Below are positions 38,132-46,292 of a stretch of DNA of 64,000 bases, in pieces; within the stretch, counting starts at the first letter, position 1, and each line of letters begins with the position of its first letter. The notes beneath the pieces are model-generated. The model did not search any database. It saw nothing but the letters and a program-made list of their open reading frames with translations, and was not told the DNA's origin. Source of the DNA: Pseudomonas sp. CC120222-01a (GTDB taxonomy: Bacteria; Pseudomonadota; Gammaproteobacteria; Pseudomonadales; Pseudomonadaceae); assembly GCF_003097235.1 (NCBI RefSeq), contig NZ_QEQQ01000004.1, positions 164,239-228,238 of the forward strand. Direction: 5' to 3'. The translations under genes and the position numbers were made by a program.

Positions 38132-39562
38132 ATGGGCGCGCTACTGAACCTGGTCGAACGCAACCTGCACGAAGTGCAGGTCGATGCCGACCGCATGCTG
38201 TTCCATATCCCCAGCAGTTCGCTGTTCACCGCCGATGCAGTGACCGGCGGCATCATCGACACCCTGCGCCAGCAAGGCTGCTCGGCCGAGGAGCTGATGC
38301 AGCGCCTTGGCCAGCAGTTTGCCGGCGATGATATCCAGGACACCCTGCGCGAGCTGATCGCGCTGGAGCTGGTCAGCGACGGCTCGCCGTTGACCCCGGA
38401 AATCGCCCTCAAGCAGGTCGAGCGCACGGCGCTGAACACCGTGGTGCTCAACGTCAACACCGGCTGCAACCTCAGCTGCACCTACTGCTACAAGGAAGAC
38501 CTGGACAAACCGTCCGCCGGCAAGAAGATGAGCACTGCCACCGCCGAGGCCTCGGTAGAGATGCTGCTCAAGGAATCGCCCAACGAGGAACGCTACAGCG
38601 TGGTGTTCTTCGGCGGCGAGCCGCTGTCCAACCGGCCGCTGATCGAGTACATGGTCGCCTACTGCGAGCGGCGCTTTGCCGAAGCCGGCAAGCAGGTGGA
38701 GTTCATCATGACCACCAACGCGACCCTGCTCACCGAAGAGATCATCGACTGGCTCAACGCCCACCGCTTCGGCCTGTCGATCAGCATCGACGGCCCGAAG
38801 ACCGTGCACGACCGCAACCGCATCACCGTGGGCGGGCAGGGCACCTACGACGTGGTGCGGCGCAAGGCCGACCTGCTGCTGTCGCGCTACACCAGCCGCC
38901 CGGTGGGTGCGCGGGTCACCCTGACCCGTGGCATCACCGACGTCGAGACCATCTGGAATCACCTGTTCAACGAAATGGGCTTTGCCGAAGTCGGTTTTGC
39001 CCCGGTCACCTCCGGCGACATGGCCGACTTCAACCTCACCGGCGAAGAGCTGGTGCAGGTGTTCGCCAACATGAAGGCGCTGGGCCGCAAGTACCTGGAG
39101 GCGGCGCTGGAGCACCGCAACATCGGCTTCTCCAACCTGCACCAGCTGATCACCGACATCCACGAAGGCCACAAGAAGGCCCTGCCGTGCGGTGCCGGGC
39201 TGAAGATGCTGGCCGTGGACCACGAGGGTGAGCTGAACCTGTGCCACCGCTTCACCGGCTCCAGCCTGCCGACCTTCGGCAACGTGCACCAGGGCGTGAA
39301 ACAGGCGCAGCTCAACGACTTCCTGTCGCAGCGCCTGGACCGCAGCAACACCGGCTGCGAGAGCTGCCGCATCCGCAACCTGTGCTCTGGCGGCTGCTAC
39401 CACGAGAGCTACGCCCGCTACGGCGACCCGCAGCACCCGACCTACCACTACTGCGAGTTGATGCGCGATTGGGTCGACTTCGGCATCGAGGTCTACAGCC
39501 GCATCATGGCCGCCAACCCGGCCTTCATCGACCGCTACATCACCCCGCGGAAGGCGCACTGA
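38132..39562 (+). CDS. qhpD: QhpD, radical SAM/SPASM thioether crosslinking enzyme
   Basis: A 476-residue radical SAM protein. The SAM-cluster motif is C112-x3-C116-x2-C119 ([15 protein letters not shown]), and the C-terminal SPASM region holds the auxiliary-cluster cysteines ([18 protein letters not shown] and later YHYCELM). QhpD forms the three Cys-to-Asp/Glu thioether bonds inside QhpC. The gene for its substrate starts 1 base after its stop codon. Residues 1-90 resemble a leader-binding domain (PqqD-like winged helix), which is usual in this family. Confidence 0.94.
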   Translation: MGALLNLVERNLHEVQVDADRMLFHIPSSSLFTADAVTGGIIDTLRQQGCSAEELMQRLGQQFAGDDIQDTLRELIALELVSDGSPLTPEIALKQVERTALNTVVLNVNTGCNLSCTYCYKEDLDKPSAGKKMSTATAEASVEMLLKESPNEERYSVVFFGGEPLSNRPLIEYMVAYCERRFAEAGKQVEFIMTTNATLLTEEIIDWLNAHRFGLSISIDGPKTVHDRNRITVGGQGTYDVVRRKADLLLSRYTSRPVGARVTLTRGITDVETIWNHLFNEMGFAEVGFAPVTSGDMADFNLTGEELVQVFANMKALGRKYLEAALEHRNIGFSNLHQLITDIHEGHKKALPCGAGLKMLAVDHEGELNLCHRFTGSSLPTFGNVHQGVKQAQLNDFLSQRLDRSNTGCESCRIRNLCSGGCYHESYARYGDPQHPTYHYCELMRDWVDFGIEVYSRIMAANPAFIDRYITPRKAH

Positions 39563-39563
39563 C

Positions 39564-39887
39564 ATGAAGCACTTGAAGCCCCTGAACAACAAGGCGCGCA
39601 TCCTCGAGCAGGCCGCCGCCGAAGACCGCGTCGAAGAAGTCATGGCCATGAGCGCGGTGGCCGGCTGCACCGCCACCACCGACCCGGGTTGGGAAGTGGA
39701 CGCCTTTGGCGGCGTCAGCTCGCTGTGCCAGCCGATGGAGGCCGACCTCTATGGCTGTTCCGACCCTTGCTGGTGGCCGGCCCAGGTGCCGGACATGATG
39801 AGCACCTACCAGGACTGGAACGCCCAGGCGAACAACTCCCAGGAAGACTGGCGCAACCTCGGCACCGTGTTCCCGAAAGACAAGTGA
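39564..39887 (+). CDS. qhpC: QhpC, CTQ-bearing gamma subunit
   Basis: This 107-residue protein has a 28-residue leader without Sec features and a 79-residue core. Using the known mature numbering plus 28, every functional residue is found: thioether pairs C35-E44, C55-D61 and C69-D77; cysteine tryptophylquinone from C65 and W71; and D40. The protein is modified in the cytoplasm by QhpD and QhpG, cut by QhpE, exported by QhpF and assembled with QhpA and QhpB in the periplasm. The ATG directly follows the qhpD stop. This is effectively a large RiPP-like enzyme subunit. Confidence 0.95.
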   Translation: MKHLKPLNNKARILEQAAAEDRVEEVMAMSAVAGCTATTDPGWEVDAFGGVSSLCQPMEADLYGCSDPCWWPAQVPDMMSTYQDWNAQANNSQEDWRNLGTVFPKDK

Positions 39888-39919
39888 CCGGCCCAACAAG
39901 AATGACAAGGGGAAACCGC

Positions 39920-41041
39920 ATGAAAGCTGGACGCTGCGCGCAACTCGCGCTGACCATCGCCGCCACGGCCTGCGCCTGGGCGGTACAGGCCGATGATGCC
40001 GGGCCGGCCCTCAAGGCTGGCCAGGAATACCTGATCACCACCAACTACCCGAACAACCTGCACGTCATCGACGTGGCCAGCGACACGCTGTTCAAGAGCT
40101 GCCAGATGCCCGACAAGTTCGGCCCCGGCACCGCGCTGATGGCGCCGGACAACCGCACCGCCTACGTGCTCAACAACCACTATGCCGATATCTATGGCAT
40201 TGACCTGGACACCTGCAAGACCACCTTCCACGCCAATCTGTCCAGTGTGCCCGGCGAAACCGGCATGTCGATGTACTCGTTCGCCCTGAGCCCGGATGGC
40301 AAGGAGGTGTACGCGACGGTCAACCCGACCCAGCGCCTGAACGATCACTACGTGGTCAAGCCACCGCGCCTGGAGGTGTACAACACAGCCGATGGCCTGG
40401 AAGCCAAGCCGGTGCGTACCTTCCCGATGCCGCGCCAGGTCTACCTGATGCGTGCCGCCGACGATGGCAGCCTGTTCTTCGTCGGGCCGGATATCTACAA
40501 GATGGACGTGAAGACCGGCAAGTACACCGTGGCATTGCCGCTGCGCACCTGGAACCGCAAAGGCTACAGCGCCCCGGACGTGCTGTACTTCTGGCCGCAC
40601 CAGAGCCCGCGCCACGAGTTTTCGTTGCTCTACACCATCGCCAAGTTCAAGGATGCCAAGCAGGACCCGAACGAGGCGCAGCCGCTGTATGGCTACCTGA
40701 GCATCGACCTCAAGACCGGCAAGGCCCATACCCAGGAATTTGCCGACCTGACCGAGATCTACTTCACCGGCCTGCGTTCGCCGAAGGATCCGAACCAGAT
40801 CTACGGCGTGCTCAACCGCCTGGCCAAGTACGACATCAAGCAACGCAAGCTGATCAAGGCGGCTAATCTGGAGCACACCTATTACTGCGTGACCTTCGAC
40901 AAGAAGGGCGACAAGCTGTACCTGGGCGGCACTTTCAATGACCTGGCGGTGTTCAACCCGGACACCCTGGAGAAGGTGAAGAACATCAAGCTGCCGGGTG
41001 GTGACATGTCCACCACTACGCCGCAGGTGTTTGTCAGGTAG
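39920..41041 (+). CDS. qhpB: QhpB, beta-propeller subunit of quinohemoprotein amine dehydrogenase
   Basis: A 373-residue periplasmic protein with a signal peptide (residues 1-24, ending VQA) and a seven-bladed propeller made of repeats such as [17 protein letters not shown] and [21 protein letters not shown], similar to methylamine dehydrogenase heavy chain. It forms the active-site cavity around the quinone of QhpC. The start has aaggggaa upstream. It ends the qhpADCB operon and is followed by a REP doublet. Confidence 0.93.
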   Translation: MKAGRCAQLALTIAATACAWAVQADDAGPALKAGQEYLITTNYPNNLHVIDVASDTLFKSCQMPDKFGPGTALMAPDNRTAYVLNNHYADIYGIDLDTCKTTFHANLSSVPGETGMSMYSFALSPDGKEVYATVNPTQRLNDHYVVKPPRLEVYNTADGLEAKPVRTFPMPRQVYLMRAADDGSLFFVGPDIYKMDVKTGKYTVALPLRTWNRKGYSAPDVLYFWPHQSPRHEFSLLYTIAKFKDAKQDPNEAQPLYGYLSIDLKTGKAHTQEFADLTEIYFTGLRSPKDPNQIYGVLNRLAKYDIKQRKLIKAANLEHTYYCVTFDKKGDKLYLGGTFNDLAVFNPDTLEKVKNIKLPGGDMSTTTPQVFVR

Positions 41042-41046
41042 TCGCA

Positions 41047-41151
41047 GGGGGCTGCCTCGCAGCCCTTTCGCGACACAAGGCCGCTCCTACAGGGGAATGC
41101 GGTCTCTTGTAGGAGCGGCCTTGTGTCGCGAAAGGGGCGCAAAGCGCCCCC
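41047..41151. repeat. REP doublet, family 2
   Basis: The arms CCCTTTCGCGACACAAGGCC... and their inverse are identical in sequence to the doublets at 22581 and 34501, flanked by GC hairpins (GGGGGCTGCC..., GGCGCAAAGCGCC). It fills the gap between qhpB and the acyl-CoA synthetase and may end the qhp transcript. Confidence 0.88.
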
Positions 41152-41177
41152 GGCAATCTCAAAGGGTGCGCAATCTG

Positions 41178-42851
41178 ATGAGCCAACCCAGTTACTCCCA
41201 GGGCAATCAGGACAAATCCCTGCTTACCCAATGCATCGGCGACGCCTTCGACTCCACCGTCGCCCGTTTCCCCGACCGCGAAGCACTGGTGGTCCGCCAC
41301 CAGGCCCTGCGCTACACCTGGCAGCAGCTGGCCGAGGCCGTCGACCAGCACGCCCGCGCCCTCATGGCCCTGGGCGTGCAACCCGGCGACCGCTTAGGGA
41401 TATGGGCGCCCAACTGCGCCGAGTGGTGCATCACCCAGTTCGCCAGCGCCAAGGTCGGCGCGATCCTGGTCAACATCAACCCGGCCTACCGCTCCAGCGA
41501 GCTGGACTACGCCCTCGGCCAGTCCGGTTGCCGCTGGGTGATCTGCGCCGACGCTTTCAAGACCTCCGATTACCACGCCATGCTGCTGGGCCTGATCCCG
41601 GGGCTTTCGAACCGCCAGCCTGGCGCCCTGGTCTGCGAGCGCTTCCCTGAACTGCGCGGGGTCGTCAGCCTGGCCGCTGCTCCACCTCCAGGCTTCCTTG
41701 CCTGGCACGACCTGCAGGCCCGTGCCGAGTCCGTCAGCCGTGAGGCCCTGGCCGAGCGCCAGGCGCAACTGCGCTGCGACGACCCGATCAACATCCAGTA
41801 CACCTCCGGCACCACCGGCTTTCCCAAGGGCGCCACGCTCAGCCACAGCAACATCCTCAACAACGGCTACATGGTCGGCGAAAGCCTGGGCCTGACCGAG
41901 CACGACCGCCTGGTCGTACCCGTGCCGTTGTACCACTGCTTCGGCATGGTCATGGCCAACCTCGGCTGCATGACCCACGGCAGCACGCTGATCTACCCCA
42001 ATGATGCCTTCGACCCATTGGCGACCTTGCGTGCCGTGGCCGAGGAAAAGGCCACGGCGCTGTATGGTGTGCCGACCATGTTCATCGCCGAGCTTGACCA
42101 CCCGCAGCGCGGCGACTTCGACCTGTCGAGCCTGCGCACCGGGATCATGGCCGGCGCCACCTGCCCGATCGAGGTGATGCGCCGGGTGATCGGCGAGATG
42201 CACATGGCCGAGGTGCAGATTGCCTACGGCATGACCGAGACCAGCCCGGTGTCGCTGCAGACCGGCCCCGACGATGACCTCGAGCGCCGGGTGACCAGCG
42301 TCGGCCGCACCCAGCCACGGCTGGAGAGCAAGGTGGTGGATGCTGACGGCAATACGGTGCCACGGGGCGAGATCGGCGAGCTGTGCACCCGTGGCTACAG
42401 CGTGATGCTGGGCTATTGGAACAACCCCAAGGCCACTGCAGAGAGCATCGATGAAGAGGGCTGGATGCACACCGGTGACCTGGCGGTGATGGACGAGCAG
42501 GGCTATGTGCGCATTGTCGGGCGCAGCAAGGACATGATCATTCGCGGCGGCGAGAACATTTACCCGCGGGAGCTGGAAGAGTTCTTCTTCACCCACCCGG
42601 CGGTGGCCGATGTGCAGGTGATCGGCGTGCCGTGCAGCAAGTATGGCGAGGAAATTGTCGCCTGGGTGCGTTTGCATCCGGGGCATACCGCCAGCGCGGA
42701 TGAACTGCGCGAATGGGCGAAGGCGCGGATCGCGCACTTCAAGGTGCCCCGGTACTTCCGCTTCGTCGACGAGTTCCCGATAACAGTGACCGGCAAGGTG
42801 CAGAAGTTCAGGATGCGCGAGATCAGTATCGAGGAACTGACTGCCAGTTGA
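41178..42851 (+). CDS. AMP-forming acyl-CoA synthetase
   Basis: A 557-residue member of the ANL superfamily. The phosphate-binding motif [13 protein letters not shown] and the YGMTETSP and later [16 protein letters not shown] motifs are intact, with the catalytic Lys in VTGKVQKF near the C-terminus. It activates a fatty or related acid to its CoA thioester. Proximity to the amine-aldehyde pathway suggests it could activate the acid produced there, but the repeat in between argues for a separate transcript. The ATG at 41178 is the family-typical start; the frame extends upstream into the REP doublet. Confidence 0.92.
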   Translation: MSQPSYSQGNQDKSLLTQCIGDAFDSTVARFPDREALVVRHQALRYTWQQLAEAVDQHARALMALGVQPGDRLGIWAPNCAEWCITQFASAKVGAILVNINPAYRSSELDYALGQSGCRWVICADAFKTSDYHAMLLGLIPGLSNRQPGALVCERFPELRGVVSLAAAPPPGFLAWHDLQARAESVSREALAERQAQLRCDDPINIQYTSGTTGFPKGATLSHSNILNNGYMVGESLGLTEHDRLVVPVPLYHCFGMVMANLGCMTHGSTLIYPNDAFDPLATLRAVAEEKATALYGVPTMFIAELDHPQRGDFDLSSLRTGIMAGATCPIEVMRRVIGEMHMAEVQIAYGMTETSPVSLQTGPDDDLERRVTSVGRTQPRLESKVVDADGNTVPRGEIGELCTRGYSVMLGYWNNPKATAESIDEEGWMHTGDLAVMDEQGYVRIVGRSKDMIIRGGENIYPRELEEFFFTHPAVADVQVIGVPCSKYGEEIVAWVRLHPGHTASADELREWAKARIAHFKVPRYFRFVDEFPITVTGKVQKFRMREISIEELTAS

Positions 42852-42864
42852 TGTTTCGCCTGTT

Positions 42865-42962
42865 CCGGCCTCTTCGCGGGTAAACCCGCTCCCACAGGAA
42901 CTGCACCCTGCTCAGGCCCTGTGAGGCTCCTGTGGGAGCGGGTTTACCCGCGAAGAGGCCGG
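42865..42962. repeat. REP doublet, family 1
   Basis: The arms 42865-42899 and 42928-42962 are a perfect 35-base inverted repeat beginning CCGGCCTCTTCGCGGGTAAA, the typical P. putida REP sequence. It lies between two convergent genes. Confidence 0.92.
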
Positions 42963-42979
42963 TACAGACGGTAAAAATC

Positions 42980-43555
42980 TCAGCCTTGCAGCAACTCCGG
43001 GCTATTGAAATTACTCAACCTGCGATCATCCTCGGCACACTCCAACCCCCGCACGTCCTCCCGCAACAGGGCCTTCTGCAAACTCCGCTCACCCGCCGCC
43101 CAGGCCTGCTCCAGCACCGGCAGTACCGAGCGCGGCAAGGCACTGAACATCGGCTGCCAATAACCGCCCTGACGCACCATTGCAGCACTGCCGCTGGTCA
43201 CCGCCAGTTGCCGCAGGGCATCGAGCAGGTCCCGGTCAACCAGCGGCGCATCACAGGCCAGCACCAAGACCCAGTCATGTTTGGCCGCCTTCAGCCCGGC
43301 AATCACCCCGGCCAGCGGCCCAGGAAAGTCCGCCTCGGCATCGCCCACCAGTTGATCGGCATACGCGGCATACGCCTGCTGGTTGCGGTTGCAGGAAATC
43401 ACCAGGTCATCAGTGAGCGGCCGCACGATGCGCTGGATATGCGCAATCAATGGCTCACCGCGCCATTCCAGCAGGCCTTTGTCACGCCCGCCCATACGCT
43501 GGCCGCGGCCACCGGCGAGGATCAGGACGGAGCAGGGGGGCATGGGTGTAGGCAT
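42980..43555 (-). CDS. mobA: Molybdenum cofactor guanylyltransferase MobA
   Basis: This 191-residue nucleotidyltransferase has the N-terminal GTP-binding signature LILAGGRGQRMGGRDKGLL (the usual LAGGxxxRMGxxDK) and the DAPLVDRDLL segment. MobA attaches GMP to molybdopterin to form the bis-MGD cofactor. The frame is open to 43678, but the ATG at 43555 places the signature at residue 11 as normal. It is convergent with the acyl-CoA synthetase and divergent from the HU gene. It marks the left border of the less GC-rich insert. Confidence 0.92.
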   Translation of the reverse strand: MPTPMPPCSVLILAGGRGQRMGGRDKGLLEWRGEPLIAHIQRIVRPLTDDLVISCNRNQQAYAAYADQLVGDAEADFPGPLAGVIAGLKAAKHDWVLVLACDAPLVDRDLLDALRQLAVTSGSAAMVRQGGYWQPMFSALPRSVLPVLEQAWAAGERSLQKALLREDVRGLECAEDDRRLSNFNSPELLQG

Positions 43556-43729
43556 GGTAATTATTCCGAAGGGTCGGGGCAGAACCCTCCCATGCCACAG
43601 TGCATTTGTCCAGCAAGCCGGGACGGTGCCTGACCTGACATTTTTGCCAGTTGTGGCTGGTGCTCGATGCTCATTCAATAGTGCTTGGCCACACCAGCTG
43701 CGGTGTCAGGGGCCATAAGGAGCTATCAA

Positions 43730-44023
43730 GTGAACAAGCAAGAGCTTATAGATGAAGTGGCAGAGCGTGCGGACCTGTCCAAGGCAGTGGCCGGCAAGGT
43801 AGTCCAAGGCTTCATGGATGCTATCCAGAAAGCGTTGGCGGAAGGTGATGACGTGCGACTGGTTGGCTTTGGCTCATTCATCGCTGAAGAGCGAGCAGAG
43901 AGGAAGGGACGTAATCCACAAACGGGTAAGCCACTGGTCATACCGTCAGCTACCAATGTCAAGATGAGGGTAGGGAGCAAGTTGAAATCAGCGGTCAACG
44001 CCGGCCAACCTGACAAGCGATAG
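43730..44023 (+). CDS. HU-family DNA-binding protein
   Basis: A 97-residue HU-like protein starting at GTG with a strong site (ataaggagc). It has the HU core: VNKQELIDEVAERADLSK at the start, VGFGSF in the middle and GRNPQTGKPLVIPSA, whose arm inserts its Pro into the minor groove. The C-terminus has extra residues AGQPDKR. Base composition is more AT-rich than that of mobA or the RND genes, as in the two defence genes that follow. It may be cargo of the same insertion or help it to recombine. Which of the host HU paralogues it is closest to cannot be told. Confidence 0.9.
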   Translation: MNKQELIDEVAERADLSKAVAGKVVQGFMDAIQKALAEGDDVRLVGFGSFIAEERAERKGRNPQTGKPLVIPSATNVKMRVGSKLKSAVNAGQPDKR

Positions 44024-44046
44024 GTAAAGGCCCCCCCTTTTCAGCA

Positions 44047-44098
44047 TGCCGGACAGGCGTTTCTGCAGCGACAGGCCGGTCCACTCTAGGCCGGTACC
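44047..44098. repeat. 52-bp fragment of an RND pump gene (direct-repeat tag)
   Basis: These 52 bases match 46808-46859, inside the RND permease gene, at 48 positions and in the same orientation. Read on the minus strand they encode GTGLEWTGLSLQ(K)RLSG: three differences are silent and one changes Glu to Lys. The fragment therefore derives from a diverged homologue and marks the edge of the insert that carries ptuAB. Confidence 0.85.
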
Positions 44099-44101
44099 AT
44101 G

Positions 44102-44737
44102 TCATCCATTTTGTGGTGTCAGGACATGTTTAATGGCAGTTGCGAACGGTAGATTGGCGGTACGCGCGAGCTCATCTTCCAGAAAAGGTAACCACTGTTC
44201 AGTTGGGTACTGCTGGGCCATTTCCTGAATGGCCCAGGCTGTTTCAAGGTATCCACGTACCTGTTCCAAACGAATCTGCGTAAGTGCACCATCTAGCCCT
44301 AGAATGCGGATCGTTTCCTCTGCCCTGCATCGATCTCTATTACTCAGGCTTGCTCGAGGTTGAACTGAGCCATTTGGAGTGAATACTAGAAAATCCTCGG
44401 GGTCCTCTATATCTGGCTTAATGAGATCTTCATGAGGGTAAAGCCCACAGCTGTCTTTTTGCTTACCACAGGTGTTTGGGCGGTTACAGGAGCCGAATAG
44501 ATTGTGCCAGTCGAATGTTCCCTGTGGGTAGCGATCGCGTTGACGAAAATGTTCGATGTGCCGTTTCGAGTGGTTGATGTCGGCCTCACAGTAAGCACAC
44601 CTCGCACCTTGCATGTCCTCCAACTTTTCCCATATCAGCAGGCGAAGTTCTGGAGTGGTACTGGACCATTGATCACGACCGTGACGGTAACGGTCCAAGC
44701 CCGCAGGAGGAGCCTCATCCCGGTTCAGCCTCCGCAT
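44102..44737 (-). CDS. ptuB: PtuB, HNH-type effector of a Septu defence system
   Basis: This 211-residue protein has a zinc-finger-like HNH nuclease core: C47-x2-C50, H60, H63, H78-N79 (WHNLFGSC), C84 and C90. This matches the HNH family found beside PtuA ATPases and in retron Ec78-type systems. Its ribosome site (aaggag) lies in the last codons of ptuA, 6 bases away, so the two are coupled. PtuB probably cuts nucleic acid when PtuA senses infection. I see no reverse transcriptase or retron RNA nearby, so a plain Septu pair is the better call. Confidence 0.85.
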   Translation of the reverse strand: MRRLNRDEAPPAGLDRYRHGRDQWSSTTPELRLLIWEKLEDMQGARCAYCEADINHSKRHIEHFRQRDRYPQGTFDWHNLFGSCNRPNTCGKQKDSCGLYPHEDLIKPDIEDPEDFLVFTPNGSVQPRASLSNRDRCRAEETIRILGLDGALTQIRLEQVRGYLETAWAIQEMAQQYPTEQWLPFLEDELARTANLPFATAIKHVLTPQNG

Positions 44738-44743
44738 GGCATT

Positions 44744-46153
44744 TCACTCCTTGTTCATGGCTTTTGGCAGACCCTGCTTGAACGCCTGAAGCCGTTCCAA
44801 GCGATTGCATTCCAGCATCACTGGGTGGTTAGTGCCAAAATGGTTCACAAGTTCGGCACGTAAGGCACTGCCCTGCGTTGATGTGTGCAAGCCCTGCTGG
44901 ATCAGAGCCTGAAACTGGTTGAGCCAGTGAGCTTCGAGCACGTCGGGGACTGGGTTTACATTCATGATGCGCGCCAGTAGGTCGGTACTGGCGATTCCTC
45001 GAGTTTGCCAATGCGGCTTCTCCACCACCGCACGCATTTGGTTATTTTCAGGGTCGCGCTCGCTACGGACTATCCTCACCGAGTCTCGGTCGACGGTACT
45101 GAGTACCTGAGGGCTGTGAGTGGTGACGATGAACTGTATTTTGGGAAAGGCTTCTGTAAGGGATGGAATCACAGCCTGTTGCCATTCTGGGTGGAGGTGC
45201 ATGTCCACCTCATCTATCAGCACAATGCCGGGTGTCTCTTTTGCCGCCAAGTTGCCCAATTGGCCATTCAGTTTGGTTGCGCGAAATGCGATGTCGGCGA
45301 CCATACCGATCATGTTGCGTATGCCATCACTCAATGCTTCCACTGGGAGTTGGCCGAATTCTGGGTGATTAGAGACAAGCGCTTCCTTCGCCAAGGAGTA
45401 CTGAATGCCTTGCCAGCCCGCAGGGCGCATGCAGATATCGACTGCCGTACTGACCGACTCGATGTAGTCATCAAACTCCGAGGACAGTGGAGGCTTTTCA
45501 AGTTCCATTGCCTTGAACCGATATTCTTTGGCGCTGAGGCTCCAGTAGCGAAACCAATCCACAAATGATTTGTAACTAGAGGCAGGATCTAGGCAGTCGG
45601 TGTATCCCACAGTGCGGGACGTACGCTGTAAGCTCGTGGAATCGCGCTTCTTGTTCTTCTGCTGCCATAACCGACCGGTTCCGTAGTAGGCGATTAAAGG
45701 CAGCACCGCATCATTGCCAGGTGTACGTACGGCCTCTTGCAGCCGTTTGCCGTAATCACTCAACTCCTTTGCATCTTTGATCGTTGTCTTGGTCTTTGCT
45801 GCGCTGGAGAGGTTTCTGCGCCAGGTACTCGTCAGGGTTGAGTCCAGATTGTGGAACAGGCTGCCTGGGATAATCCCTTCTGCCTCCATTCTTACGCCCC
45901 TGGCGGCATACTCCATTTCATTGGAGGCGGTTTTGCGAACCACGAACTGACGAATGTCCCGTGGCTCGAAATGGGCCCCGGTGGCTTCGTCGAAGGCTCC
46001 GACAAAGGGACCATATGCCACGGCAATAGCATCGAGGATTGATGTCTTGCCAACACCATTGGAAGCAACCAGGACAGTGACCTGAGGATGAAAATCAATG
46101 TCGAGGGATTCGAAGCACCGATAGTCGCGCAATCGTAGCCGGGAGAGCTTCAC
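44744..46153 (-). CDS. ptuA: PtuA, SMC/ABC-like ATPase of a Septu defence system
   Basis: A 469-residue ATPase with Walker A ASNGVGKTS (residues about 30-38), a long insertion, then Walker B IVLIDEVDMHLHP and the switch TTHSPQVL. The N-terminus KLSRLRLRDYRCFESLDIDF is typical of OLD/RecF-like ATPases. It starts at GTG with GGAGGT upstream. Together with PtuB it forms an abortive or nuclease-type defence against phages. Base composition and codon choice (many AT-ending codons) differ from the flanking RND and mobA genes, pointing to horizontal transfer. Confidence 0.87.
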   Translation of the reverse strand: MKLSRLRLRDYRCFESLDIDFHPQVTVLVASNGVGKTSILDAIAVAYGPFVGAFDEATGAHFEPRDIRQFVVRKTASNEMEYAARGVRMEAEGIIPGSLFHNLDSTLTSTWRRNLSSAAKTKTTIKDAKELSDYGKRLQEAVRTPGNDAVLPLIAYYGTGRLWQQKNKKRDSTSLQRTSRTVGYTDCLDPASSYKSFVDWFRYWSLSAKEYRFKAMELEKPPLSSEFDDYIESVSTAVDICMRPAGWQGIQYSLAKEALVSNHPEFGQLPVEALSDGIRNMIGMVADIAFRATKLNGQLGNLAAKETPGIVLIDEVDMHLHPEWQQAVIPSLTEAFPKIQFIVTTHSPQVLSTVDRDSVRIVRSERDPENNQMRAVVEKPHWQTRGIASTDLLARIMNVNPVPDVLEAHWLNQFQALIQQGLHTSTQGSALRAELVNHFGTNHPVMLECNRLERLQAFKQGLPKAMNKE

Positions 46154-46214
46154 AGGGGACCTCCACTGAGTTCAGAATCTTCCAGCCCAAAGGTGCGGGG
46201 AAGTGCGAAAGCCT

Positions 46215-46229
46215 AACAGTTTAACTGTT
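46215..46229. promoter_or_regulatory. Perfect palindrome upstream of ptuA
   Basis: AACAGTT-T-AACTGTT is a perfect 7-1-7 palindrome, 62-76 bases before the ptuA start. It could be an operator of the defence promoter. No repressor gene is encoded in the insert other than HU. Confidence 0.4.
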
Positions 46230-46256
46230 CAAACCGTATTGGTTCCACCGCGTTGC

Positions 46257-46288
46257 AATGGCGCTTGTGGTGATCATCAAGCGCCATT
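46257..46288. terminator. Bidirectional terminator-like hairpin between ptuA and RND pump
   Basis: AATGGCGCTTG (46257-46267) pairs perfectly with CAAGCGCCATT (46278-46288) over 11 bp around a 10-base loop. A short T-run follows on the plus strand (TTTTG). It lies 5 bases after the stop of the RND gene, which is read from the minus strand, and probably ends that transcript. Confidence 0.6.
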
Positions 46289-46292
46289 TTGT

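Noticed and set aside
44102..46153. Retron Ec78-type system
   Set aside because: PtuA and PtuB resemble its effectors, but there is no reverse transcriptase gene and no retron RNA-like sequence next to them; a plain Septu pair is the simpler reading.
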